Source of the DNA: Trema orientale
Taxonomy: Eukaryota; Streptophyta; Magnoliopsida; Rosales; Cannabaceae
NCBI GenBank assembly: GCA_002914845.1
Contig: JXTC01000165.1
Coordinates: forward strand, 370,696-434,695
Direction: 5' to 3'
Length of the DNA stretch: 64,000 nucleotides
In this document: positions 38,471 through 50,442 of the stretch, one piece after another
How positions within the stretch are numbered: the stretch's first letter is position 1
Layout of the letters: each line of letters starts with the position of its first letter
The notes under the pieces: generated by a model
Told to the model about the DNA's origin: nothing
The model's database searches: none
What the model saw: only the letters and a program-made list of their open reading frames with translations
Translations under genes and position numbers: made by a program

Positions 38471-39029
38471 TTATGCAAAAATGTAACTTAATTGTTGTAA
38501 AACTTTAATTCTGATATCAGATGAATTTATATTTGATTATATATAATCTTCAGATAATATATTTTTAAATCTTTCCTTTAATGCTTTTGGATTGTCTGGT
38601 TCACAATGTATTAATAATATAGTAAACAAACGGCGTAAAGTATATGGTAATTGATATAAGGAGGCTTCTTCTAAACACAAACTTAGGTAATTATCACCTT
38701 TAAACAGTCCATGTAAAAGTGCAGTTTCACGAAAAGATGAAGTTAAAATTCTTTAAATCTTCAAAAGATGTTGGACCTCTAGTATGGTTCAATAAAAGTT
38801 GTAAATAATATCTTTCTCCTTCTGTTGGATTAGCTGTAATAATTTTTCCAATAACGTTACCTTTTTTTTCTTGGAAACCATAATTTATCTTTGTTATTCC
38901 ATACAAAATGTTTAGAAAATTGTCTATATAAAAGACTTCTTGCTTTTTCATTGATCTTATTCATATTAAAATATTCAGTCAGCATAGATCTCAAAGCCAA
39001 ATCATTGCTTATAATCTTAACAAGATTAT

Positions 39030-39133
39030 CTGATTTTTTGAATATGATAAGTTGCTCATGTTGAAGATGTAATTGTAATTACTGATTTTTTGAATATGAT
39101 AAGTTGCTCATGTTGAAGATGTAATTGTAATGT
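39030..39133. repeat. Perfect 52-base tandem duplication within the Helitron
   Basis: Two adjacent copies (39030-39081 and 39082-39133), each starting CTGATTTTTTGAATATGATA, appear identical. 52 is not a multiple of three, so the duplication by itself shifts the Rep-helicase frame. Confidence 0.9.
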
Positions 39134-42069
39134 AATTACAGCAAAATAAATTTCATTTAAAAGAATTTTGTAGATTCTCCATGTTGCTTCAGGTGTAGAT
39201 ATCCATCTTGCTAGCTGGAAAATTCTAATTTCATCTATATTATTTGCATTATCATCTGAGTATATGTAAATCACAATTCTATCATTTCCTTTATATATGT
39301 ATTTGTTCAAATATTTGACATCGTTAACAGAACAGCATATTTCTACATTCATATGACAATCAAATTTTGCTAATAAATAAGGATTATAAGGTACAACCCA
39401 TTGATTATTTAAATAGTGCCCCCTAACTTCAATTTTTTTACCATCGTTTCTCCTTCTATATTTTGGGTATTCATTATTTCCGAGATACATTTTTGAGGAA
39501 TATGATTTAGGATAATGATTTTTACATATACCACTTTTCATACATATATTAGTCGGATTTAAATCACCACAAGGACTGTGTATCATATGTTTAATCACAA
39601 CTGAATGCAAATATACATTTTTCGTCTGAACTCGGTATTTCAGCTGTTACAATTCTATCAAAATTTTCTGGATTAATAATCTTTGAATTTGATTTCAAGA
39701 TAATCAAGAAATGAGCATGTGGAAGACCTCTTTTTTGGAATTCAATAACATACACATATGCTGCTATAGGACCAAAAATTTTTTTTTTAAACAATTCATA
39801 TTTTAATTCTTCTAATTAAGCTCTAAATATGCGAGTTACTAAATTAGGTCTATTTTGAGCATTCTCATATGCTTCTAATTCTTGTTTAATTTCCAACCAA
39901 TTAGAATTACAAGTCATAGTTAAAAAAATGTCTCGTTTTCCAAATCGTTGTACTAATGTCATAGTATCCATATATCTTTTACGCATATCTCTAAGACTAC
40001 CAATAAAAGTAGCAGGTAATACAATTTTTTTCCCTATCTTAAAACCCTAACTTTCTCTATGTTCAATACTATCAATAATTCCTTGATATAAATTAGCATG
40101 AATCTCATCTTGTTTATTTCTAATATAATCTAACCTTTGAGTTTCAAGTTTTACGTACATATCTACAATATATTGTTGAAAAAGGCGACCTAAATGTAAC
40201 AATAAAGATTTATCTGTAGATCTAATATGTAACTTATAACAATAATATTCACGGCAAGAAACCACATTTTTCTTTTTTGTCATTGAAACTGAAAAAACAA
40301 AAGAATACCAATAAATTAATGTGTGATCAATTGAAAAGTAAATTAGAAAACTATGTATTAAATAATATATGTATCTCTAGTTTCTGTTTGTAGCAGATCC
40401 ATAGTAGAACATATGTTCTGTAGATCAATTACATGTTTGAAATGATTAGATTGTAATTCTTTTTTTTTATCTCTCTTTGATATACCCTGATGCCAACCAA
40501 TATCACTATAAGGAAATAATAAAGGATATTGTAAAGGATCGTAACAACCAAAATAATATTGTATTTTATAACTAAATCCAGAATGTGAGTAAAATGATAT
40601 CACGATTTTTATATTCTTCAGTGGAATCACCATCTAACCATATTGCAGCAACTTGAGAGGATAAAGGAGTGTTGTATACTCTTTTATCTAATTGAGGATC
40701 AGATTTGATACAGATTTTATAATTTTCCATATCCTTTATACCTTTAAGATGACAAAAAAATGAACCATAAGGATTAACTTGTAAAATATCTACTAATAGT
40801 CGTATAACATTTGCATTAAGCTTAGGCGAATTATGTAATTGATTCTCAATTTCATGTTCTGTATCATAAAAATATATATAAATTATATGGATAATTATCT
40901 ACAAATAAAAATTCATTTATATAATAGTAAACTTGACCTTGAACTTGAAATGTGTAAGCACCTTTGTTATTTTTACACAAGTCTTTATCGTATTTAACTC
41001 CAAGTGATGTAAAGGCAAAATTATTATTATAAGTTCTTATATATTTTTGAAATTCTAAAGCATCAGTTGATGTTGAAGTATACAAATCACGTAATTATTC
41101 TGGAGCATCATTTGTGCTTAAAAATGTATGTCCATTTGAGCAACAAAAATTTTTAGTTTCATGATGAAATTTTTTAGCATTACAGTGCACACATATCGTT
41201 GGTAATTTTAATTGGTCTGGTTCTGCCACTATATATTCTGGTGATAGTTGAGCTGTATTTTTGTGCCTATATCTTCTCTCTGTAAAAGGATAAAAATGAC
41301 AAACAATGAAATACAACAAATAAATAAAAATAACAAAAAGCCAATTCCTTTCCATTTATAAATTAACTTTCGTACCATTTTGATTTCCATCAACTACTTT
41401 TCTACATTTGCCTTGTTTTGAACTCTCACCTGCATAAAAGACAATTATCAATCTCTATTACTATGACAACATAAATGAGTAAAATAATTTTACTTACCAA
41501 CTTCAAAAATTCTTTCGGTGACTTTGTTAAGCTCTTTTCGTTCATGATCATGTGTAGTTCCTACAATATACAATACTAATGACATTCAGATTAATTTTTT
41601 TTATTAACTTATTAATGTGTTTACAGTAGCACAAAAATAATAGTAATAATGAAGAACAATGCTATGTTGACCAATTTAAATAATAAGTGTACAAAACCTT
41701 GGCGAAAGGAAGTGGATTCTGACGTATCTGTCAATAAAAATTATCGTCTTCCCTATTAAACATATTTTTGAATATCTATATAGTCAACTTCATGAACAAC
41801 TTTCTTATCTTTATTTACAATTATATTTCTCTTCCTTTTTGCCAAATGACCACTTACCGCTCTAAATTCTTCTTTTTCTATTAATAAACGCGACTTTTTT
41901 CTTGCACGATATTTTATCCGCTGTTTTCTTATCCGTTCTTTTTCTGATTCATTCATATTTGATCTTCTTTCTTGATATAATTCTCTTGCGCGCTTTCGTC
42001 TATATTTTTTTTTTCATTTGTCATAATTTCTTTTTTATCTGTGCTTGGTAAACTCTCATTAAACTCCAT

Positions 42070-44300
42070 TGTATCATTTATAACAAGATTTAAATTCTCA
42101 TGAGCAGTATTCACAAAATTTTTGTCCGTAACACAATACCTGTTTCAGCTGAAAAAATATTAAATATTCAAATGTAAGTACAAAACTGTAAAATATTGCA
42201 CAAGGAAATGAACATGAAAAAACGGCCAAGACAAAATAACATGGATATTTTCAACAACTCATGAAACATTGCTTTAGTATTGTATTAGTAGCACATATTT
42301 ATAGAAAAAATATATGAGAGAACAATTTACTTTTTTTTGGCGATTTGGTGAGATGTTACTACAATTAAATAGTCAGAAAATTTTTTATGGGCATTTTAGA
42401 GGAAATTTTGCCACAAATCACAAGAATTAAAATAATTTAATATTAGGGAAAAATAATCAATACTGTGATATCTTGAACATCTAAATGACAAACAGTTCTT
42501 CACATAATTAGAGAGCCAATAATAATATGACTACATACATTTTCATTTATATTAGTACTATGTCTGCATACTCTTTTAAGTTTTGACTTTAAATTATTAT
42601 AATTATTAACCTTTATTACATTTTAAGATAATTTGCAGTGAAGTGCTTTGAAAATGCTCATTGGTACAAATTGATATGCATTAAACTACTACCCTTAAAT
42701 AATTATTTTCATACTATTTAATTAGAAAATACTTGCTTAGAGAAGTTTTTAATTTTAATTCTATATATTGTATTAGTTTGGAAAGATTGTATTTTATTTA
42801 ATTGATTGTCTAGCTATGTTATTTACTTAGGTATAAAATAAAAAATAAAAAATAAAAAGAGGGAAACGGGGCCACCAACTTAACTAAGTCGGCAACTTTG
42901 TATTGCAATAAGTAATTCAACCTCATCTTTCTTTCCATTATATTTTGTTTTCTCTAGCAATAACCTCTTCACTATTGGTTTACTCTCTCCACTTAAAATT
43001 TCATACTATTACATTAGTTAGTGATCCTTGTTTTTTTTAACAATTCAAGTGGTTGCTACATGGTTGTCATTCAATCCACTTAAAGGTACTTTAATTTATA
43101 ATCATTAGAAATTGAACCAATCTGATGAGATTTATATATATGTTTAAAATTGATGTATTAATTTAGTTAGTTTAGAAAGTACCTTTATATACTTTTAATA
43201 TTAGTAACTATTTTGTATTTGATTTTTGGGAAAGTTCCTTAGTCACTAGATTGATTTTATACTTTTAATGATTGATTGAGCTAATTTATGAAGCCTTAAT
43301 TTTATTAGTGTCTATATGTGAAATGATTGTTACATATATTAATATAAATGATTCATAATTCACTCTAGAATCCTATAATTATAGGATGGTTCAGATTATT
43401 TCTTCTTACTTTATTCTAGTTAATTTCAATTGTCTTATGTAAATATGGTTGAAAATCTTTCCTCATATATACATAAAATTAATCTGTTTTATAAACAAAG
43501 ACTATTTTTGCCTTACAGTGATACTTATATCTATGAATTCAACTTTTAACCTTTATAGGAAGGTGAATCAATAGATTTCTTTATCTGCTTTGTGTAATTT
43601 TTTTTAGATTTAATTTTACGTCCATTTTTGTAAGGTTACTCAAATCGCATTCTATATTTGTGTACTAGGGTATGTATATATGTATAGTCTTAGAACTAGT
43701 ATTCCTCAAAATGAAGTTTAAAATTTTAGATTTTCCTATTTAACTATCTACTTGATCCTGTTATTATTGATTGGGTCTTATTATTTATGTTTCCCTTAAG
43801 TGGACTAATTTATATATATATATGATCTCGTACTAATTATGGAAAGGAGATTTCTCACTAAAAATAAGTTGATCCGAATCTAGATTCACTAGACTCATTA
43901 AAGATTGTATACCTTGTATATTAATTTTGATAGTGCGATTGGATACGAATCCTAATCTCCTAACTTATTTTCAAATAAAGTTTAAAATAAATTTTGTTGC
44001 GTCACATGCATAAAGATATTATTTGGTTAATAATAGGAACAAGTCAACTGTACCAAGAGCAAAGAGCATTTCACAATAAAAAAAAGAATATCACCTAAAA
44101 GCTCGAAATAGAGGTAAATAACGTTACACTTGCAATGTAAGAAATTCTTTGTTTTTGTGAATTTTTGAAGTCTGATGATATAGAATCTGTGGATATGTAT
44201 AGATACATATTTTTTATTCAGCTTTGTATGAGACATGAACATGTGGTGTATTTATATTGTCTGACGAATATTAGTGAATAAGGTATGGCGGGCCAGCACC
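42070..44300. other. AT-rich non-coding stretch
   Basis: No gene recognised. The 5' end of the Helitron should lie in the first part. A TA-type microsatellite lies near 43810. Confidence 0.4.
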
Positions 44301-44314
44301 CAAATTTATGATAT

Positions 44315-44373
44315 GGTTCCTTCAGGGACACTCTGGTTCCTTCGGGAACACTCTGGTCCTTTCGGGGACACTA
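44315..44373. repeat. Three 19-base tandem repeats
   Basis: GGTTCCTTCAGGGACACTCT and two close variants lie end to end at the 3' side of the CACTA transposase remnant. Confidence 0.8.
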
Positions 44374-44760
44374 TCAAACTCATCATCATCAACTAAGAAG
44401 TCATTAGGAGTTACAACACGAGCTTAACGAATAAGGTCATCAATGTTGTTGACTTCATCTGGTTCAACATCTTCCTGATGAAATCGAACATTTTCCATTT
44501 CCGGAAGCTCTACCCACAATTGGAATAATGAAGAATTCGCTTCTTACAAAATAGGAACGTCGGTGCTTGTTGATGCAATGTCAGAAACATCTACCGCATC
44601 TGAAAAGTCCCATATATTTTGAGGTGTATACTTGTTAACAAGTTTCCACAATGGCCCATTCTTAGCATCATTGGTGTAATAAATTAGCTCTGCTTGTGAT
44701 GCAAGTATAAATGGGTCATCCTTGTACCAGTAAGCACCTGTGTATATACTTGTGAATTGT

Positions 44761-45074
44761 NNNNNNNNNNNNNNNNNNNNNNNNNNNNNNNNNNNNNNNN
44801 NNNNNNNNNNNNNNNNNNNNNNNNNNNNNNNNNNNNNNNNNNNNNNNNNNNNNNNNNNNNNNNNNNNNNNNNNNNNNNNNNNNNNNNNNNNNNNNNNNNN
44901 NNNNNNNNNNNNNNNNNNNNNNNNNNNNNNNNNNNNNNNNNNNNNNNNNNNNNNNNNNNNNNNNNNNNNNNNNNNNNNNNNNNNNNNNNNNNNNNNNNNN
45001 NNNNNNNNNNNNNNNNNNNNNNNNNNNNNNNNNNNNNNNNNNNNNNNNNNNNNNNNNNNNNNNNNNNNNNNNNN
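44761..45074. other. Assembly gap (314 Ns)
   Basis: Unresolved bases interrupt the CACTA transposase remnant. The gap length may be an estimate. Confidence 0.99.
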
Positions 45075-45834
45075 GCAATAGACCCTTCTGGACGTGCCCG
45101 ATTTCTAACATACTGCTTGTAAACACCCATAGCTCGCTCAATTGAGTACATCCATCTAAAATGAACAGGCCCACCGAGTATTGCCTCTTTTGGTAAATGG
45201 AGAATCAGGTGAACCATTATATCAAAAAAGGCGGGTAGGAATATTCTTTCCAACTTGGCCAGTATGGTTACAATATCCTCTCGCAACTTCTCTAGATCAG
45301 CCATATTCAACGTATGTGCACAAAGCTTTTGAAAAAAAAAAGCACAACTCAATGATAGTCTCTCAAATTTTCTTTTTCAAATACGGTCTAATCCCAGCAA
45401 GTAGTAGACATTGAAACAAGACATGACAATCATGTGATTTTAGACCAGATATCTGGTCTTCTATTTCACTCACATTTTTCGCTAAGTTAGAAGCAAACCC
45501 ATCAGGAAATCAGACTGACTTGATGAACTGGCAAAACTTCTTTCACTCTCCAACACTTAAAGTATGAGAAGCATGTGGCTTTTTCCATTTGTTTCCCACT
45601 TTGTATAAATGCAACTCTTTGCGAATGTTCATATCTACAAGATCAAGTCTAGCCTTACCTGTGTCCTTCGATTTCCCATTGATGCTCAACAGAGTTCCCA
45701 AGACACTGTCACACACATTCTTCTCGATATGCATGACATCTAAATTATGTCTCAGTAATAAGTGTCGCCAAGAGTCAAGCTTGAAAAAGATGCTCTTCTT
45801 TGTCCAATTAAGCTCAAGATTTATAGATCAGTGA

Positions 45835-47900
45835 CATATTCTATTAATCATAAATAATAAATCACAACTTAGTTAGTCAAAAAATTAATTAAACCAGTTT
45901 AATAAAATAGCTACTCAAAATATCAATTCCCTAGATGTACTTTAGGTGGCAAAATTCTGTTTTTAGGATTAATTCAAAGCCATTCAAGCTAAGATTTCAA
46001 GAACCCATCATAATCGAATTATCCACTTTTCGATTACATCCATAACATCCTAATCAACGAACCTAAAAGCAATAAAAGATCATTACTCTCTAAAAGATGA
46101 GAGTGCGCATTTGTCAAAGTTCATGAAAACCAAGTCCTTATATAATGCATATCATGGTGTATCACTTGCCATAGCTAAACATTTAAATTATCCTTACTTT
46201 TTATCAACCATAAATAGTCCCCGAAAGTTTCTGACTAAATTAGATTTAGCATACAAAGTATTAATGAATTTGAAAACAGCACTTCCGGAAGCGAAATAAT
46301 TGACTGAAAAAAAAATAATGCCTAAAAGCTTCCTCTATTTCAGTCCACCAAATGCCAAGCACCCGAAATTGATTGATTCTTTCTTTAGAAATGAAACTAG
46401 GCCACTCAATTGGAGCAAAAACTACTTAGAACAAAGAAAACACAAAAAGAATTGTAACTCGTACAATTAAGGACATCAATAATAGAACAAGACGAACAAT
46501 TAAGGGACCTCAATTAATAGCATACTACCAATATTCTCAAGAGGAAAAAAATAGATCCTCGTATTAATAAGATTTTTCTGTAAGCTCTTGACATTTTGTC
46601 AACCATTCAACATATATCCACGATATTACTAATAGTATTGGTGAAAATCGAGAAAAAGTATACTTACACCAGGTTATTTATGTCCAAAGCCTAAACATTA
46701 AAAAAATTGTTGACAATATCTTTAATCATTAAAAAATTCATGACTTCCTCATCCTTGTACCTCAAGGTCTAGATGTGGGAAAAGGGAAAGGAAAAGAGAA
46801 AGCAAATCGAAATGAAAAACAAGATTTGAGGGAATCTTATTAATATAATCATAAATTTTGCACATATAGAGGAAACAAAACTATGATTTTGAAACTAATT
46901 AAAATTCTTAAGATATAATGTTGAAGCGAATGAAGAACCAACTGGATGAAACTTATTTTCAGGGGGGGTTTATTCAGACAAAGGATATACTTATATCACC
47001 ATAATTTGCTATCAATAGTTAAGACAAAGTAGAGTTTTCAAGAATTTGGACTTACACTATGGTTTTGCTTAAAGTTTTCATTACATTACAAATTTGAAAA
47101 TGCAAATCACAAAACCTCAATCAAAATCCGGAGAGAGAGAGTGGGGGACGTAATATACAATGGTAAATATGGGGGAAGGAGCTTGAGTGACGAAGAAAGA
47201 AGCAGTTAAAGGCCCAAAGCAAGGGAAGAAGAAAGAAGCCGAACTTCATTACCAACTACGTGACCAAATAAAAGAGGGATGCAAAATCACCAAATAATCC
47301 CAAATTTACGAAAGGAACACAATGACCAAATATTAACTGGAAGAAATTCCATAAAATTATTCAAAGTTAACGGGAAGAAAATGTATCAAGATATATTATT
47401 ATATTTGGAAGCTAAGAAATGCTTATTACAAACACTACCTCAACTAATTGGAGAAGACCTGAGCTGCGATGGAGGTCTCGACTTCAATATAGCGGAGATC
47501 TGGACTTAGTGGAGCAGAGAATATGAAGAGGGAGAGCAATCTGAATGGAAGAATGGGATTTAAGACAGACGGAGGTTTTAAGATAGAGAGATTGCGCAGA
47601 GAGCCCTAAAATCACGGCTGAAGCAAGAAGAAAGATGAGCTCATACGGATGAGCTTTATGAGCTCATCAGTGAGCCCTAAAATCACGCAAACGACATCGT
47701 TTAGCAATAAACCTCCAAATAATTGTGTGAATATTTTTGTTCAAATTTCAGCTAATTTGGCAGGCGCCAATATTTCGCCCCTGGCGGAATTTGTTATAAT
47801 TTTTTTTCTATTCAGCCAAAATCAATACCTAGAATATTGATATTACTATTTTAAAAAAATAAAAAGAAATTCAAGAGCAATTGTTAGGACTTTTATGTTC
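45835..47900. other. Non-coding stretch
   Basis: No gene recognised. Short direct repeats of GAGCCCTAAAATCACG lie near 47600 and 47682. Confidence 0.4.
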
Positions 47901-47914
47901 TAGCTATTTTTGTT

Positions 47915-48850
47915 GAACTAAAATAAGCATATCAAATTATCTTCTCAAACTGAGAAAAAAAAAAAAAAAAAAAAAACTTGTCCTTCTTGAAAAAAAAATC
48001 AAAATTTATACTAATAATTACTCCAAAATTTAAAACAAGGAGAAATGAAAGACTAACATTTCTAGAAAAGAAAAGACTAGCATTTCCCTACGTAATGGAT
48101 GCATATTCTGAAGACCAAATTGATTATTGCATTATTCAACATCTAACATAACAGTTATAAGAGAAGTAAAGTACCATGAAATCTTAGAAACAAAAAGGTA
48201 AAAAGAATAAAAATGGATAAAGAACAAGAACAATTGAAGCATCATAGGAAAGCATAAGGCAGAGCCATATTCCTAACTTTAAATTAAATTGATGAAAAAT
48301 TATACTCCTCTTAAGAGAAGTTGCGTGGAGTTCATCCTCCCAATCATGCTCACTCACTTTTTAAATTAAAAAAAAAAAAAAGGTCTTTTGATATAAAGAA
48401 TTTGTAAGTGGGCATTTCTTTTTAGTTACTTAGTATATTTATCTCACTTGAAAGCCCAATTCCCAAAAAATATACATTTAGACACTTATAATTGTGAGTT
48501 GAACCAAAATAAGCATATTAAATTACCTCTTTGAACTGAGCAAAAAAAAAAAGAAAAAAAAAACCTTGGCCTTCTTGAAAAAAAAGAATTCAAAACTTAC
48601 TGTATTAATTACTCGAATATTTAAAACAAAGAGAAAAGAAAAGACTAATATTTTCATACGTAATGACTGCATATTCTAAAGACCAAATTGGTTATTGCAT
48701 TATTCAATATCTAACATAATGTTATAAGAGAAGTAAAGTACTACAAAATCTTAAAAACAAAAAGGTAAAAAGAATAAAAACATGTAAAGGAAGAGCCATA
48801 TTTCTAACTTTAAATTAAATTGATGAAAAATCATACTCCATTTAAGAGAA
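47915..48850. repeat. Tandem direct duplication, unit about 590 bases
   Basis: Two diverged copies lie head to tail, about 47915-48330 and 48500-48850. Each has TTGAACTAAAATAAGCATAT (or a close variant), a poly-A, CTTCTTGAAAAAAAA, GCATATTCTGAAGACCAAAT, and AGAGAAGTAAAGTAC in the same order. They differ by short insertions and substitutions. Neither codes. The second copy abuts the malectin relic. Confidence 0.8.
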
Positions 48851-48854
48851 GTTG

Positions 48855-48998
48855 CATGAGGTGGTTTAATATTGAGTTCTTGGATATGATTTTTCTTGGA
48901 TATGGAGTTCTCATCCTTGAGAGAAGCATTTAGTGGTTTCCACATATCTGCATAGAGGGCTGACCACAAGCGATCATAAACATCGTCTTTGTACGTAC
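48855..48998 (-). pseudogene. Malectin-LRR gene exon-3 relic
   Basis: The minus strand reads YKDDVYDRLW followed by SALYADMWKPLNA, which matches the start of exon 3 in the genes at 14305-17158 (YKDDVYDRLWYPF) and 28196-34029 ([13 protein letters not shown]). The match fades within about 45 residues and no other exon of the gene is found nearby. It is a third, almost erased family member. Confidence 0.75.
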
Positions 48999-49049
48999 AT
49001 GGATCAAAGAAGTTTTTTCATGACTACGATGAAAATAAGTTCCACAATT

Positions 49050-49086
<37 letters not shown>
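49050..49086. repeat. AT microsatellite
   Basis: About 17 consecutive TA units. Confidence 0.9.
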
Positions 49087-49089
<3 letters not shown>

Positions 49090-49305
49090 CTAGAAAAAGA
49101 GAATGCAAATGAAGCAGTTAAAAGCTACTAATCTCTGAATCAGCAAACACTACACACAAACTATTCCAAAAAAAAGAAAAAAAAAAAAAAAAAAGAGAAC
49201 ACTACACACAAACAAAATAGAAACTCCTAAGCCAGTTATTCTTCTTTTCCTAGATAAAACCCAAAAGCCATCATAAACCGTAATTGTTTTTACCTGAACG
49301 ATAAC

Positions 49306-50442
49306 CTAATGATCTGACGACTTCAACGCATCCAGAATCAACTTGGCCTGGTCAGTAATCAACTGAGACCTCTTAACAAAAAGATCCAATTCAGTAAGAC
49401 GTATCTTCTTCCACTTCGAGTCCAACTCGACTTTCTTTGATTCCGAAATCAAATCAAGGCCCTGCTTCACAACATGCTCCGGTAACCCCAACTCTCCCAA
49501 ACTCTTATCAAATTGGGCCAAGCTCCCCGAAACGCCGCTGGCGTTCAGACCAATATCCAATTTCTTAACCTCATTCAGAGCTTCAGGCGAGGAAAGCAGC
49601 TCTGCTGCCTTGTTATTATTAGCCTTCTGACTACTCCTGGCCGTGCCATTAGCCTTCCGCCGTTCCGGTTTTCGGCTGGTCCCTTCACTGCCCCATATCT
49701 TCTTTGACAATTCAAACACCTTTTCCTCGTGGGGTTTCGTGGGTTTATACTTCTTCTTACCGTCATTGTTCTCGAACTTCTTCTTCAACCTCCGAACCTT
49801 GTCAGCCAGCTGAGTCTTTGTGAAATCAAGCTGCAGCGACTTCTTGATGAAATCTAGAAACGCGCTCATGTCCGCAGATGGGTCCGCCCCTTTCTTCGCA
49901 GCGTAATCAGTCATACCCTTCAAAATCACAATCTCATCATCCTCACTCCACAGCCTCTGAAACAGCTTCTTCGAGTCATCGCCACCAGACTTCTTCGACT
50001 CATCCTCTCCTCCACCAGGCGTGGAACCCCCATCCGGCTCCGACCCACCACCCTTCTTCTTCGCCCGCTTCGAGTCCTTAGCCTCGCTCTCGCCGGGCCG
50101 CTTCGCCGACCGCCCCGCCGAAGTGGCCGCGGCCGCGGCAGTGGGCCTCGATCTGGGTTTCTTCGCCTTGGGGGTCTCTTCCATGGGCTTGTAAGCGATG
50201 GGCTTGACATTGGAGTCGGCGGGCTCGGAGTCGGAGCTGGACTCGGCGTCGGACTCGGATCCGGAAGACGAATCGGGTGCCTTGGAGGGGTTGTTATTCT
50301 CGGCGGCAGGGGCTGGAGACGACAGAGGCGTGGTCTTGTCGTTCTCTTCTTCGGATGAGGAGGAGGAGGAAGCTTCCTCTTCCTCTTCGGATGAAGAAGC
50401 AGCAGGTGGGTCATCCAAATGGGAGGAGCGCTTCGGAGCCAT
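49306..50442 (-). CDS. GeBP/storekeeper-like transcription factor
   Basis: One uninterrupted exon encodes 378 residues. The first 75 residues are serine- and acid-rich (SSSEEEEEASSSSSSEEEN). Basic patches KKPRSRP and KRAKKKGGG around residues 93-135 look like nuclear localisation signals. A conserved GeBP/DUF573 DNA-binding region follows at about 158-250: KLFQRLWSEDDEIVILKGM, then FLDFIKKSLQLDFTKTQLA, then DKVRRLKKKFENN. The C-terminal 45 residues form a helix with heptad-like leucines (LTELDLFVKRSQLITDQAKL), matching the leucine-zipper-like end of the family. These plant proteins bind DNA in the nucleus and have been linked to trichome and hormone (cytokinin) responses. Length and single exon are normal for the family and the gene looks intact. 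Codon use is GC-richer than its surroundings. Confidence 0.93.
   Translation of the reverse strand: MAPKRSSHLDDPPAASSSEEEEEASSSSSSEEENDKTTPLSSPAPAAENNNPSKAPDSSSGSESDAESSSDSEPADSNVKPIAYKPMEETPKAKKPRSRPTAAAAATSAGRSAKRPGESEAKDSKRAKKKGGGSEPDGGSTPGGGEDESKKSGGDDSKKLFQRLWSEDDEIVILKGMTDYAAKKGADPSADMSAFLDFIKKSLQLDFTKTQLADKVRRLKKKFENNDGKKKYKPTKPHEEKVFELSKKIWGSEGTSRKPERRKANGTARSSQKANNNKAAELLSSPEALNEVKKLDIGLNASGVSGSLAQFDKSLGELGLPEHVVKQGLDLISESKKVELDSKWKKIRLTELDLFVKRSQLITDQAKLILDALKSSDH

Larger units (their letters stand above)
37279..42069 (-). mobile_element. Decayed Helitron with Rep-helicase protein
   Basis: Pieces of the Helitron replication initiator/helicase lie in order on the minus strand. The start is MEFNESLPSTDKKE at 42069, then a basic segment ERIRKQRIKYRARKKSR (41940-41880), a Cys-rich part CVHCNAKKFHH (about 41190), YNNNFAFTSLGVKYDKD (about 41010), and CREYYCYKLHIRSTDK (about 40250). 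The HUH nuclease motif region GLPHAHFLI is at about 39720 and the tyrosine motif region KYLNKYIYKGNDR at about 39310-39280. The Pif1-type helicase follows, with Walker A GPRGTGKT and WDEAPM (38470-37520), and the conserved end GIPPHKLILKPNCPI and LCNGTRLICRP (to about 37290). The pieces are separated by stops and frameshifts, so it is not autonomous now. Termini were not resolved. Confidence 0.9.
44300..45834 (-). mobile_element. CACTA (En/Spm) transposase remnant, with assembly gap
   Basis: Minus-strand pieces of the CACTA TNP2-like transposase: MHIEKNVCDSVLGTLL and VDMNIRKELHLYKVGNKWK (45734-45543), then PAFFDIMVHLILHLPKEA and GPVHFRWMYSIERAMGVYKQ (about 45240-45120). After the N gap comes a C-terminal part with YWYKDDPFILASQAELIYY and GPLWKLVNKYTPQNIWD (about 44740-44600). 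The pieces are in more than one frame, so it is broken. The N-terminal half of a usual transposase is not seen. Confidence 0.88.

Noticed and set aside
44740-45122. Frames made mostly of X
   Set aside because: They run through the N gap and carry no information.
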